Shown here: positions 38,801 through 49,380 of the stretch, in pieces
Layout: the number at the start of each line of letters is the position of its first letter
How positions within the stretch are numbered: the stretch's first letter is position 1
Assembly (NCBI RefSeq): GCF_040807025.1
Contig: NC_090982.1
Span: 88,475,463-88,539,462, forward strand
Direction of reading: 5' to 3'
Length of the DNA stretch: 64,000 bases
From: Struthio camelus
Taxonomy: Eukaryota; Chordata; Aves; Struthioniformes; Struthionidae
Notes under the pieces: model-generated
Seen by the model: the letters and a program-made list of their open reading frames with translations, nothing else
Database searches by the model: none
Told to the model about the DNA's origin: nothing
Made by a program: the position numbers and the translations under genes

Positions 38801-41800
38801 CAGGGGTCATGCAGGACAACACAATACTAGAGGAAACAGTGCTCATGCAGTACCAGGACAACGCCAGCATGAATCAAGTCCAGCACCTTTTTAGTCCTAG
38901 CACATATTGTACTAGAACCCATATTTTTAAAATGGAAGATGAGAAACTGAACCTGCTTTTAAGAGGCACAAAAACTATGCGAAATGTGCAGAAAGTATCT
39001 CACAGCTAAATAATTTGAAAACTCATTAAAAGACAAAAGAGATTTGATTATAGCATCGAAAATCCCTCAGAGGGACCAGGTACTGAGTTTAAAGTCAGAG
39101 TAAATACCTCATTTGATACTCAGGAGGGGAATAGCTGTCTCATTTCAGTAATCAGACTACTGAAAAAAAAACAGGATTTCTTGACTCCTGAACTCTTCAA
39201 ACAAAGATAAGATGCCTCTCAAGAAGGTGTGTTAGTAAAAACATTGTGCTAAACAGCATACTAGCTCATGAAGAGATGAAAGTAAACCTTATGTCACATA
39301 GGCCAAAACATACATTGCACGTGCATGACCTTGTCTCACCTGAAATTCAAACAAATCTATGTTTAGTATGAACATGCAGCATGCAACCAGTTGAGAGCAA
39401 CTAAGAATGTTTGCAATCAAACAAACATGCACGGCGTTTTAAAAAGCTATGAAGTCCTCAGCCGACACAGATCTCAGAACGGAAGTTTTACTTACAGTTA
39501 CACTGTTAACATTCTGAAATTTTACATAGCGAAGCTGGACAATACCATCTTCTTTAATATCCTCTGGTGTTAGCTCCAGGGCTTGAGTTGGTTCGCTTCG
39601 TTCTGCTTCCTCAAAATCCATAGATCGAGGAAGGTTAATAAAAATTTTTATGTACTTTGGACCTTGCCCTGCGTTAAAATAAATTAGTGACTTTAAAAAT
39701 GCAACATGTGGGATTCAGTTGCTTAAGCAAGTTTTTTTAAATGCTGTTTGAGAAGCCCTTGCAGATCCCATAGTCTCTAGCTACCACTCTAGAAGTCTTC
39801 TATAGTTCCAATACTTTCATCTGCCAATCCTAAAGTGACACCCTGGATATTGTAGAATATCTGCAGGTGCACCACCCGCCTATGCTTACGCGACAGAGTT
39901 TCACAGAAGAAATGCAATTAAAAAAATTTTTGAAACTAACAACTTTACTTTGTCATATAACACCTGAACATTTTATATAGCTTTGCATTATGCTAGTTAT
40001 GCTAGACTTTTTAGTAGGTCTCACATTTAACTCTTCAATTAATCATAGGTTTCTCCTTGCAGGAAGTCAAAATATAGTAAATATTTATATTTGCGTCACA
40101 GCAAATACTGAAGTACCAAGTCAGCATAACATCAATGCAAGACCGTTATTATCCAATTCATTTACACCAATTTTACTGAAGCTATTGCAGGATTTGCTGA
40201 GGGCAAAAGGTTCCAGGAACAACAGTTTCACTTTTAGGAATTTCAGTTAGATGCAGACAAAGCTCTGATTTGGAATATGATTGAATAGACACACTTTACT
40301 CACCGTTATCTGGCCCCTGAAGTTTCATAGAATAAAGCTTGACAGGTTGACTAAAAGCTACAGTAATAAGTAGCTGTGGAGGAAAAAGGTGGTGTTAAAT
40401 ACTATCCTATTCATTCATAATGAAATAGCACAATAGTTAATCAGAAATAAGTCTGAGCTTTGAAACAGAACCAGTTATTTACATTCACTATATTCCACAC
40501 ACACGAGTCTGTCGCTTTAAAGCATCAGCACATGCTATGCTGCTTGGAAATTATTTATATATAAAGGGATGGAAAACTGGAAATGTTATAGCAACCTCTG
40601 CATGTAAATCTTGCTTCTATCCTACTACCATCCATTACTTACATTATCATAAGGATATAAAGACAAATTCTTCAGAAAAAATGTCTGTAGACCAGACCAT
40701 CACTGAAAATATCTGACTTAGAAACATAAGCATCTACTGTACCTGCTCATCACAGTCTGATTCCAGGTAGGTAGCGTCTTTACGTAAACAATTATCAAAG
40801 CCATGCTCATCACTTTCGTTAAGACATTCACAGCCAGCTTTATTGATAAATGGCATTAAATCCATCTGAAAGTAAAAACAAGAGCATTGCTGGGTGCGTA
40901 AGACCTGTGCCATCAACTGTCTTGGGATTAGAAAACGTCTGAATTAATGGAATTCTTCATTCAAAACATTAGAAACAAAAGCAAAACACATAAAACCTCA
41001 AGGTTCATATCAGAAGAGCTTTCAAACAAAAGCTACAGATACGGCTGTACTTGAATTTATCCTTTTCGTAACTCACTGAAGTTTTTCCCCTATATTCAAA
41101 GTCCCACATCCCTGGAACACAAGTTTACTATATCCAGAAGAAATTGGGCAAAGGGAGAATTTTCAGATACGCTTTTGGTAAACAAAGACTACAGCATCAT
41201 TAAGTCCTCACACCACAACATCACAAACTGACACCAAGACTTGCAGCTATGATCAATTTAACAGAAAACCCAGAAATAGGCCTCCCCAAAAATATACTAT
41301 CTATTGCAGAGTAAATTAAAACACTCTCACTATAGCTGTTACTGGGCTCTATATGCAAAGCTAGTCTCATTTCACTCCCCGCTCCATCCCCACAAGGCCC
41401 TGTACGCTAATTAATGTTATGAAATTAAGTTTCCCAACCCTTTATCCATATATTTGGGTAAAGCTCAGAAGAGCAGAAAATAGAAGCTATTTGATTCACC
41501 GTAAACAACCTGACTTTACTGCAGAGCTCTTTCAGAAAGTGCCCAACTAAAACCTCTGATAGACACATACTGGCAGGTTAAAGCGGCCCCTGTCCACACT
41601 GTAAAGCTTCAACCTTTTAAAAGGTGATGTTACCGCAGAGGTAGAACAGTCCAAATCAGTCCCCAGATTGCTAGAATTTTTGGCCTAGTAACTGAAGTAA
41701 ACCAAGTCTGATTTAAGCATAATAAGCTGGGCTAAAATCGAGTATTTCATATCTTAGGACCTAAAGCCAGAAGACAAACTATCTCAACATCAGGATGTAG

Positions 41801-44800
41801 AGTCTTGGAACAGTCTGAATGTAAGAACTAAAGGAACTTCCTTAAGTATGAAAACCTAAAAAGGCCTTCTTATAGACATGATATATTAGATCCCAAAGGA
41901 TAATACATCTCCTTTAAAAGAAAACCCCACACAAGAGCTTGAAAAATACCGTGTACTACAACTCAGGCTGCGGTTTCATGACACTATAACTAAATCCAAA
42001 CACAGGCTGCTGAGGGAACTGTAGTTTCTCCATCCTACAGCTCATTTCCTGTATCCCACTGCTCTAGCAACTCTGTTGCTCTGGACAAAAAGTAACACTT
42101 AGTGCTCCCCTAGCATTCCAAGAGAGGCTTAGCTTTCATCTTGCCTGCTCAGAAGATTCAAGGTAAGACGGGAGAAGAAACATGCAGCTGAGCAAGAGGA
42201 GGATACTTTCTTGAAGCCAGTGGCAGTCAGGATTGGATCAAACATAAAATAAAGCTGCATTTCAGCCCACCACTGACTCAAACGAGCCTAGCAGGAATTC
42301 TGTATAGCCCTGAATTTACTCAGGACTCGATTCATACGGGTAAGACGCCATCTACTGCAAAACTGATTTGTAATAAGAGACGTTATATTCGTCTCAATGC
42401 TAATCTAACTTAAAAGAAGCAGATACACACCAACCTCACCTATTTGTCATTTACTTAAAAGATTTGCAGTGTGTTTTGGGCTGCAAAAGTAACAAGCAAA
42501 ACCTCTGCCTTTTGGCATTCCCACACTGGATTTCACCTTAATTATGTGAGTGTTCACACACAAAATGAAGCGCAATGCATACCGTGAAATAGTTAACAAG
42601 CAGTGGAACTGCTAGAAATTCAAGTGGTCTGTGCTCTTGCAGTTTATTTAAACGAGAAACATTCAGCTGCATTTGTATCCTGCTTGCATTTGTCAGATAG
42701 GATATGACTAGCTATGAATTCAGAATACTTAACCTCCAGAGAAACCTAGTTTTGCATTTAATAACGTGATTTTGGGTTCTACAGAAACTCATCACAGCTA
42801 AGTCAAACACACTAGATTTTTGCTAATGCAAACTAACGTTCTCACTACTGTACAGCAACTAGTTCATCAGTGAACTGTGACACACGATTTAGATGAAATG
42901 TAATACACCACATAGCTAACTGCGTTTATATATCTGTCAGAACAATAGACATTCTAATTTTAAGGAGTAATATTACACCAAGGATTTCCTGGAGAACGCC
43001 ACCTAAGATGACAGCTCCAGGAAAGTGTTTTGTCACATTACAGTTCTCATTTACATGTGTTTGTTACTACAGCTGTCAGACATACTTATGATTTGCAATG
43101 CACAGTTGCCTTGAGGTAACATGAAAACATGCAGAACGCAGCGCAAATAGTTTCCTGGGCGCACCAAATATTTCTAATCAGATTGCTCTGTGATGGAAGT
43201 TTTGACCAAAACTTCCAAGTGTCCCTTTAAAGTTTTGATTTGTCTAGAAAACACGGGCATATCACGCCATCATGAAAATCTGTTCACAAATACTGCTTCT
43301 TTAAGGTTCTTTTAAATGCTCAGAAGAAAATTTGAGAAAGCCTTAAAGTTGGTTAAATGAGACTTTGATGCAAGATTTAAAACCTTCCAGTTTGCTAACA
43401 TACATTTAGGAGTGCTCACTTTTCCATTTGTAGTTCATTCACTAACAATTCAGCAATTTCAGCTAAGTGCCAATGAGAAAGCCAGAATGTAAGACCAATT
43501 TAAAATTCAAAAGTTAAACAACAAGAGTTTTAACAAGAGTTAAAAATATAGATAAAATATCAATGTGTTAATACTACACATTTTTAATGTCAACATTTTT
43601 TAAACTTATTTTTCTTCCACATAAACTTAAGTGCATTTCAGTTACTCATATCTACTGGTTATTTAACGCTTTCACATTAAGAAAAAAAAAAAATCTCAGA
43701 AACTCTTATTAATGCAAGCAATGATACACAAGGAGAAAGGAATCATCATCTTGCACATTTACCAACCACTAAAACTTTATTAGGTTTCCTGACAGGGATC
43801 AGCAACTAACATCTCAAAAGAAAAGACACCCTCAGCTTGTCAAAACAGAAAAAGAAGTTCCTGATAAGTTGTCGTTGATGAAACGTTTCATTTTCCCAGT
43901 GGCTAGCTAAATATCTCTCCAAGCACTATCCTGCAGGAATTTGTCTTGACATCATTGAACATTTATGGTGATCAAGCAAACAGAAATCAGAACCTATCAT
44001 AATGCTAAGCAACTGTTTTCTACAATAGGTAAAACAATTTCGACTCTCTGAACGCCTGATCAGCGAGTCGCTACAGTTACACGCAGTATCCCAGCAGAAA
44101 CAAAAATGAAATGCATTCAGCATTAACTTGAAAGCAAGTTCATATTCAACAAAAGATAATTCTTGTATGCCACTCAGACCACGCACATCATCTTTTTCAT
44201 GGATTTGTATTACATTATACATTCTAGATCCTCTTAAATTCTTTAAGAGGAGGAAGAATCTGAAAAAACTTTTTGCAATACCATTCACTTTTGAAAAGAT
44301 TAGAAATTAGGCACAATAAGATAACATTTATCTAACAATACTGCCCCAAAGGCATGCCATTTCAGGGCAAGCTGCTGTAGGACAAGATGGATCCAGACTA
44401 TTACGAAGGTTAATTCCTTTGGCAAAAAGGCAGTTGTTTTTTTTTCCACTTAAACAAATCCATATCCTATTTTTATCACTGCTGCAATATGCTACATCCA
44501 TTACTTCCTTAGCATTGAAAAGCATCAAGAAGAGAGAACAAAGTTTGGGGGTTTGTTGTTGTTTGGGGGGGGGGGGTTGTTTTAAGAGATAAAAGAGATG
44601 AGATGGAGAGGATTAAAGGAAGGGTAGGAAGGAAGAACAGCAAGAGAAGAGGGGGAAAAAAAAAAAAATCACATCAACCTACCACCACATAAATAACAGA
44701 GATTTCTTAGGGAACAACCAGAGCAAAACTGTCCAAGGTTTTTGACAGCTATGTATGACTGTCATTTTCCCATGGAAATTTTTGCATTTAAAAAAAGTGT

Positions 44801-47793
44801 TTTGAGTAGACAGAGATGCCTGATATGGACACAGATAAGAAGCAGAATAAGCAACCATAGCAGAAATTTCCTCATGAAACATGAAACTCACTATTTTAAC
44901 CATTATTTTTCTCTTAATACATTTTATAATGCTACAACAATGCTTACTAATATGTACATGTTACACATGTACATATTTGAATTTTTAATTTTGTCTGAAA
45001 AAGGAAACCCAGAGAGGTGATCTTCCCAAAGTCTGGTGGAATTTGCATTGTTTCTGGTGGAAGCAGCATTATTTGTTTGGCTAGGGTAGGGTATGTTTAA
45101 AAAGCAACAGATTTTTCATGTGTTAAATTTATGTAAACATCAAAAAAATTTTAAGAGAAGAGATGCATACATATCCTTTTGGGATATCTGTATCTTCATT
45201 GTTTCCAGGGTCATTCTCCAGGTGCTGTTTAATTTTTTCTTCTAAACCTACAGCATCTGCTCCTTGATACTGGTCGATTCGCACTTTGTTTCGAAAAAAC
45301 AGAAATGTTGGTGTGGCTGATATATTATTGGTAGCAGCTGTTCCCTAGAACGCACAAATTAGTTACAAGTGTTACCTAACAGACTATTACTAATATTAGA
45401 CAGAAACATTAACTTGCTTCACTTAGATAAGGATGTACATGTTACATGTTAATCAAGCTTTGTCACCTCAAATGTCACAAACAATATTTGCTATTTTATA
45501 AACAGCTGTAACTCAACTGCCAATTTAAAATACATTAATTCTTCAGTTTCTCCTAATTCTTTATGTATTTGACTATTCTTTGAATAAACTTGTAAAAAGA
45601 TTTGTTAGTACATCATAAAAGTCACTGTACTTCCTTGTTCTCAAAAAGCAATGTCTGTTTGAAAGTGGAGGTCTGCTTCATTTAACACATCTATTTTACA
45701 AGCTTTTCTTTACAGCTGTATTCCTCCTCCCCCCTCCCAAGCCACATCACTCCCAGGAAGTTGCAGCCTGTGAGCGTCAGTGACTTCTGTTTGATTTCTA
45801 CCTCTATTTATATTTGTTATGCATCCATAGTAGCTTTTCCACAACTTTGCATAATTCAGTGTCATTTACAAATGATGTTACCATTTCATATTCATCTGTC
45901 TCCATTATCATCAGTAATATCTGTAGTAATTCAAGACACTTTGCACCATTGCTGTATGTTACAATAGTTTTGAGTAATATTTCAGAGACACCTAGTCCTA
46001 TTAATCAGATCAGTTTATTGTTTCTCATTTTGATCAATAATTACGCTAGAATTTGTTTAGAAAAACTTAACTTACTCTTTTTAATTCACACTCGTGCTAC
46101 CTTCCACACTTAGCTGTACTGTCTAAATAGTACGTGCAGCAGCAACCATTAAACTGTCCGTACATTATTTAAACGAAAGATATCAAAACGGTAACTCCAA
46201 GAATACTTTTTAAAATAAGTGTAGGTTTTCACATATTTGCATGTACCCTAATTTTGTAGACTTCTACAATATAACTGTTCACGATTCACGAAACTCATAA
46301 CAGCCGCAGTCTCTTATGATATATTGTCTGAACAATTTTCCTTCATTATCTGCTCTTTCTCTTATAAGGTCTAATTTCCTAGCTAAAAATACGTTTCTGA
46401 ATACCAACCTGGCACTGATGTACATCCACCTCCAAAAAAGTTGCCTGAGGATATTTGTTACTCAGGGCATTGAAAGCTGGAGCTATCCTTAAACAAGGCC
46501 CACATCTGTGAAAACAAAACAAAGTTTCACAAAAAGACGGTGTTAACTTAAAAACACCTGCCCCAAACAGAACGTGCACGTCTGTGTTCTTTTCCTTGGT
46601 ACACGTCAAAATAACCTTCCTACCTGGCTGACAGATGGTGAGTAATCCTGGTGATACAATTAAGAACGACATTTAGAAACACATCACAAAGTGTTAATCC
46701 CCACTTTCTTAGACAGTTTCAATATCACATGATTACCTGCACCTATTAATTAAAACTAACTACACATTTTCTGTCTAGCGTGTTTAGCTCTAGCACCTTT
46801 CCCTGCAAAGCAAAATCCTGCTAAGACAAGTAACTATTGAGGGCACACAGTTGCCTGCTCTTCCTGAAAGCAGCAAAATACTCTCTCAATAGAAAAGTAG
46901 TACTAATGATCCAAGTTAGCACCTGTGAAAATATTATCAACAGTAAAATCTCTATAGATGACTTGAAATGCTTCATACTAACATATTAGAATTCTATGAT
47001 TCCTACTGAAGGTTTATTATGGTAAAACTCATTTACTAGAATTGCTTACCAGTTACTGCAATACTTACTAAGCTACAGTATAATAGACCTGACTTCCGCC
47101 AGCATAACTGCATCAACTTGGGTGAAAAATATGTAATTGTTAACAAACATACCTTTGGTGCAGAGATGTGCCTATGTTGACACAGGAATAACCTTACAAC
47201 TTAGCTTGTTGTGGAAGAAGCAGTTAAAAAAAAGAAACATTAAAAAAAAAAGTAGAAATTCCATCCAACAGCACCCAACGTATGCTACACCTAAATCAAG
47301 AGAGTTCTGTGTGAATATGCCAACATGCGCAGCTGTAGAACAGCACAAACAAGGTCTAATTCACCCTTCCTATTCTCTCCTGTTTGAGATATGAATCCAT
47401 GGGAGCATAGCAAGGCAAACCTGTAGACATCTACATGCTGAAGACACCAAGGCACTGCTTTAAGTAGAACCTAATAGCTTAGCTGTAGCCAAAACATTTT
47501 CCTGAGCACAGGCACTGGCATTATTAGTAACTGCAGAAATCGGCAAGACCTCTACAGTGAGGTATGAAGTTGCCCTACAAACAAAAGAAAAAACAAAACC
47601 ATCGCCTAACAGTCAGGCATCAAATACGCGTACGCTCCCGGCCCGGCCCGGCCTAGCGGGGCCTCACGGCGGCGGCGGGCCGAGGCGGCACTCACCCGCG
47701 CATGGTGAACTTCACCACGGCGAGGCGGGAGCCGGCGGCGCTGAGCTCGGGCTGGAACTCGGTGTCGTTGGCGATCACCTTGACGCCCACCAT
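29829..47793 (-). CDS. TXNL1: TXNL1, thioredoxin-like protein 1 (eight coding exons, complete)
   Basis: Joining eight exons on the minus strand (47793-47696, 46505-46409, 45344-45171, 40865-40743, 40373-40304, 39668-39496, 36748-36644, 29858-29829) gives 870 nt, that is 289 codons plus TAG, equal to the known vertebrate TXNL1 length. All phases match and every intron is GT..AG. Residues 1 to about 107 form a thioredoxin fold with active site CGPC at 34-37 and a cis-proline at 77 (ATPT). Residues from about 115 to 285 form the PITH domain, and the tail is VVGKKGESH. TXNL1 is known as a cytosolic and nuclear redox protein that binds the 26S proteasome lid near PSMD14 through the PITH domain. 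Both active-site cysteines are present, so it should be redox competent. The ATG at 47793 has A at -3 and G at +4, a strong start context. The reading frame stays open upstream (see findings). Identification rests on near-identity to the human protein as I remember it. Confidence 0.98.
33188..33207. repeat. 8-bp inverted repeat, 4-nt loop
   Basis: TACTTTAC at 33188-33195, GGTA, then GTAAAGTA at 33200-33207. Confidence 0.85.
36609..36631. repeat. A23 homopolymer beside exon 7
   Basis: Twenty-three consecutive A on the plus strand, which is T23 in the TXNL1 sense and begins about 12 nt after the exon 7 donor. Confidence 0.95.
36644..36748 (-). CDS. TXNL1: TXNL1 coding exon 7 (aa 246-280)
   Basis: The exon follows acceptor TTTTTAG and is 105 nt in phase 0. 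It encodes LFVQSNHGDEETTRITYFTF, then IGTPVQATNMNDFKR, the conserved end of the PITH domain. The donor is GTGAGT. A 23-nt A run (T run in the gene sense) lies only 12 bp inside the following intron. Intron 6 is about 2.75 kb. Confidence 0.97.
36749..39495 (-). other. TXNL1: TXNL1 intron 6 (2.75 kb)
   Basis: CpG-poor unique-looking sequence. No repeat family or exon recognised. Confidence 0.85.
39496..39668 (-). CDS. TXNL1: TXNL1 coding exon 6 (aa 188-245)
   Basis: The acceptor AACGCAG is followed by GG, completing Gly188. The exon is 173 nt and encodes QGPKYIKIFINLPRSMDFEE through LRYVKFQNVNSVT. It holds the core PITH strands and the acidic loop EEAERSEPTQALEL. The donor is GTAAGT. Intron 5 is about 0.63 kb. 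Confidence 0.97.
40304..40373 (-). CDS. TXNL1: TXNL1 coding exon 5 (aa 165-187 plus first base of 188)
   Basis: The exon is 70 nt and encodes LLITVAFSQPVKLYSMKLQG followed by PDN. It ends with one base of Gly188 before donor GTGAGT and codes for a beta strand of the PITH jelly-roll. Intron 4 is only 369 bp. Confidence 0.96.
40743..40865 (-). CDS. TXNL1: TXNL1 coding exon 4 (aa 124-164, start of PITH)
   Basis: The exon follows acceptor ACTTTCAG and is 123 nt in phase 0, encoding MDLMPFINKAGCECLNESDE through ESDCDEQ. This is the N-terminal part of the PITH domain, with its typical cysteine- and acid-rich stretch. The donor is GTACAG. Intron 3 is about 4.3 kb. Confidence 0.97.
44230..44250. repeat. 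9-bp inverted repeat, 3-nt loop
   Basis: CCTCTTAAA at 44230-44238, TTC, then TTTAAGAGG at 44242-44250. Confidence 0.9.
44949..44977. repeat. 13-bp perfect inverted repeat, 3-nt loop
   Basis: AATATGTACATGT at 44949-44961, TAC, then ACATGTACATATT at 44965-44977, the longest perfect short hairpin I found in the window. Confidence 0.92.
45171..45344 (-). CDS. TXNL1: TXNL1 coding exon 3 (aa 66-123)
   Basis: The exon follows acceptor TTCTAG and is 174 nt in phase 0. It begins GTAATNNISATPTF, which contains cis-Pro77 of the thioredoxin fold, continues through FFRNKVRIDQYQGAD and ends in the acidic linker NEDTDIPKGY. The donor is GTATGC. The thioredoxin domain ends here and the linker to the PITH domain begins. 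Intron 2 is about 1.06 kb. Confidence 0.97.
46409..46505 (-). CDS. TXNL1: TXNL1 coding exon 2 (aa 34-65, active site)
   Basis: The acceptor TTTTCACAG precedes A TGT GGG CCT TGT, which completes Gly33 and encodes the redox motif CGPC (34-37). The exon continues through the helix and strand to EVDVHQCQ and ends at the donor GTTGGT (non-consensus at positions 4-5 of the intron but a valid GT). Length is 97 nt. Intron 1 is about 1.19 kb. Confidence 0.97.
47696..47793 (-). CDS. TXNL1: TXNL1 coding exon 1 (aa 1-33)
   Basis: It starts at ATG 47793-47791 (MVGVK) and ends in CGC GG before the donor GTGAGT. It encodes the first beta strands of the thioredoxin fold, ending KFTMRG just before the active site. 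The Gly33 codon is split GG|A with exon 2. The segment VIANDTEF at residues 6-13 differs from the human sequence I remember, while the rest of the exon is close. It lies inside the CpG island. Confidence 0.97.
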
Positions 47794-48010
47794 CCTCGCC
47801 GGGCCGGGCCGGGCGCAGGCTCCCCTCGGCGGCGCGGCGGGGCGGCGGTGGCGGCGGGCGGCCCTGGCGATGTGCAGCGTCACGGCGCGAACGGCCGCCC
47901 GGCATGCACCGCTCGGCGCAGGCGCAGGCGCCGCACGGCGCGGGCGCGCCCGCCGCCCTGACGGTAGGCTCCGCCCCCTTCCCTCCACGCCCAGCCCCGG
48001 CGCCGCCAGC

Positions 48011-48133
48011 GCCATGTTGGTCGAGGGCAGGGAGCCCGCCGCTGCCGCCGCCGCCACCGCCGCCGCGCGGGGGGAAGGGAGGGGCTATCGGCCATTTTAG
48101 CTGGGGGCGGAGGCCATCTTGGTCGAGGGCAGG
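48011..48133. repeat. 21-bp direct repeat with YY1-like core in TXNL1 promoter
   Basis: The 21-bp unit at 48011-48031 recurs at 48113-48133 with one mismatch (GCCATGTTGG versus GCCATCTTGG, followed by identical TCGAGGGCAGG). Each copy carries a GCCATnTTG YY1-type core. A third GCCATTTT lies at 48091. Confidence 0.9.
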
Positions 48134-48934
48134 AGGAAGCTGAGCGTGGAGGAGGAGCCGCCATGGCGGGTGGGCTGGGAGGAGCTCGCTCCCGAGGGCC
48201 GTGGCGGAGGCGGGGCGGCTGGGGCTGAGGAGGACGGAGGAGGAGGAGGAGGAGAAGAAGGGCGGTTATGGCTCTGCCTTGGTAACGTGGCCGGGCCGAC
48301 TCAGGCCCCCTCCCGCGGGAGGAGGCAGCGGCGCCCACCCGCGAAGACGCGGAGCTTGTGGTAACCTCCAACTGAGTTGAGGCTGCAGAGCCACCTGGCA
48401 GCCCCCGTTTTCCCAAAAGTCACACGTCCGCTCCTCAGGGAAACAAGAGGGAAAAGGGGGAAGAGCGCCAAGCGGCTCCCTTTGCAGGCCTGCAGCGGCA
48501 GGCCAGAGCCGAACTGGAAACACGGCAGGACGCAGCTCAGGCTACAGTCCCCTCGCCTTACAAACAGCGTTTTATCGCAAAGGGGACATTTCGCGATATC
48601 GTGTAAATTAGAAACAAGCAGCGTTTTATTCTGCGAGTCATCTATTAGTAACAGTTCAAATACAGGATATATTTCCTATAGGATCCTACTTCCTTCCCTA
48701 GGTGCAACTGCTCTGCTGCGGCTGTTCAGAGGAGCGGAGAAGCACGGAGCCTTTTTCTGGGAGGAACTTTGGCTGAGGCATCGCTGCCCAGGCTGCCTCT
48801 GACTGTTAATACTAGACGTACAAAATCAGCCAAGAAACGCGTGCGGATGTCAAAACAGCCCCTCCCACCCCACCTCCTCCAGCGCGGTTTGTCTGCTCTG
48901 ACACGTCCCCCTCCTGCGTGCTGAGCACCTCGGC

Positions 48935-49380
48935 AATAGAATTGCAGAAGGAAAGATGGGTTGCGGTTGGAAGACACCTCTGGAGATTGTCTCGTCCAAG
49001 GGGGGTCAACTACGGCAGGCTGCTCAGGGCTGCGTCCAGCCGAGTTTTGAATATCTCCAAGGACAGAGGCTCCAAGAGCTCAATGGACAACCTGGTCCAG
49101 TCTTTGACCACCTTTGCAGTAAAAGCGTCGTCTTCTTTTTAAGTTAAGCACCCTCACACTGAGATACCTTATGTTTAATTTGAATTTCCTGTATTTTGAT
49201 TTTTGTCCATTCCACCTGTGTTTAATGGTCAAGTGGAATTTCCTGTGCTGCAACCTGTGCCCATTGCCTCCTGTCTTGTCACAGGGCACCACTGAGAAGA
49301 GTCTGGTTCCATCTTCTTTACTCCCCCCATCAGGTATTGATATACATTGAGAAGATCCCCCCAAGCCTTCTCCTCAAGGT
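48935..49380 (-). mobile_element. Old CR1 LINE 3' fragment between the two promoters
   Basis: The plus strand shows a diverged reverse complement of a CR1 tail: GGAAGACACCTCTGGAGATTG, then CAGCCGAGTTTTGAATATCT, CAACCTGGTCCAGT, and later CCCATTGCCTCCTGTCTTGT, CAGGGCACCACTGAGAAGAG and a CATTGAGAAGATCCC segment. An apparent internal duplication or insertion lies around 49145-49240, where CCTGTATTTTG/TTTTTGTCCATTCC is followed by a second FTTCCTG-like unit. It is more diverged than the 11-kb copy. Confidence 0.85.

Larger units (their letters stand above)
40866..45170 (-). other. TXNL1: TXNL1 intron 3 (4.3 kb)
   Basis: CpG-poor. It contains perfect inverted repeats at 44,230-44,250 and 44,949-44,977, a G11 run at about 44,566-44,576 and A-rich runs near 43,681 and 44,655. 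Confidence 0.85.
47600..48350 (-). promoter_or_regulatory. TXNL1: TXNL1 CpG-island promoter and 5' UTR
   Basis: A dense CpG block surrounds and extends upstream of TXNL1 exon 1. There is no TATA box. An NRF1-like GCGCAGGCGC tract lies at 47915-47932, and a CRE-half-site-like GCGTCAC at 47877-47883. YY1-like GCCATnTT cores lie at 48011, 48091 and 48113, and GCC and GGA trinucleotide runs at about 48041-48066 and 48236-48258. This composition fits a housekeeping promoter with dispersed start sites. Exact TSS is not visible. Some plus-strand transcription is also possible, since TATA-less CpG islands are often bidirectional. Confidence 0.85.

Noticed and set aside
44949-44977. The 13-bp hairpin as a miRNA precursor
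   Set aside because: A 13-bp stem with a 3-nt loop is too short, and pairing does not extend into the flanks.
47880-48416. 178-codon minus-strand and 119-132-codon plus-strand frames in the TXNL1 island
   Set aside because: Arg/Pro/Ala-rich translations of CpG-island sequence in frames other than TXNL1.
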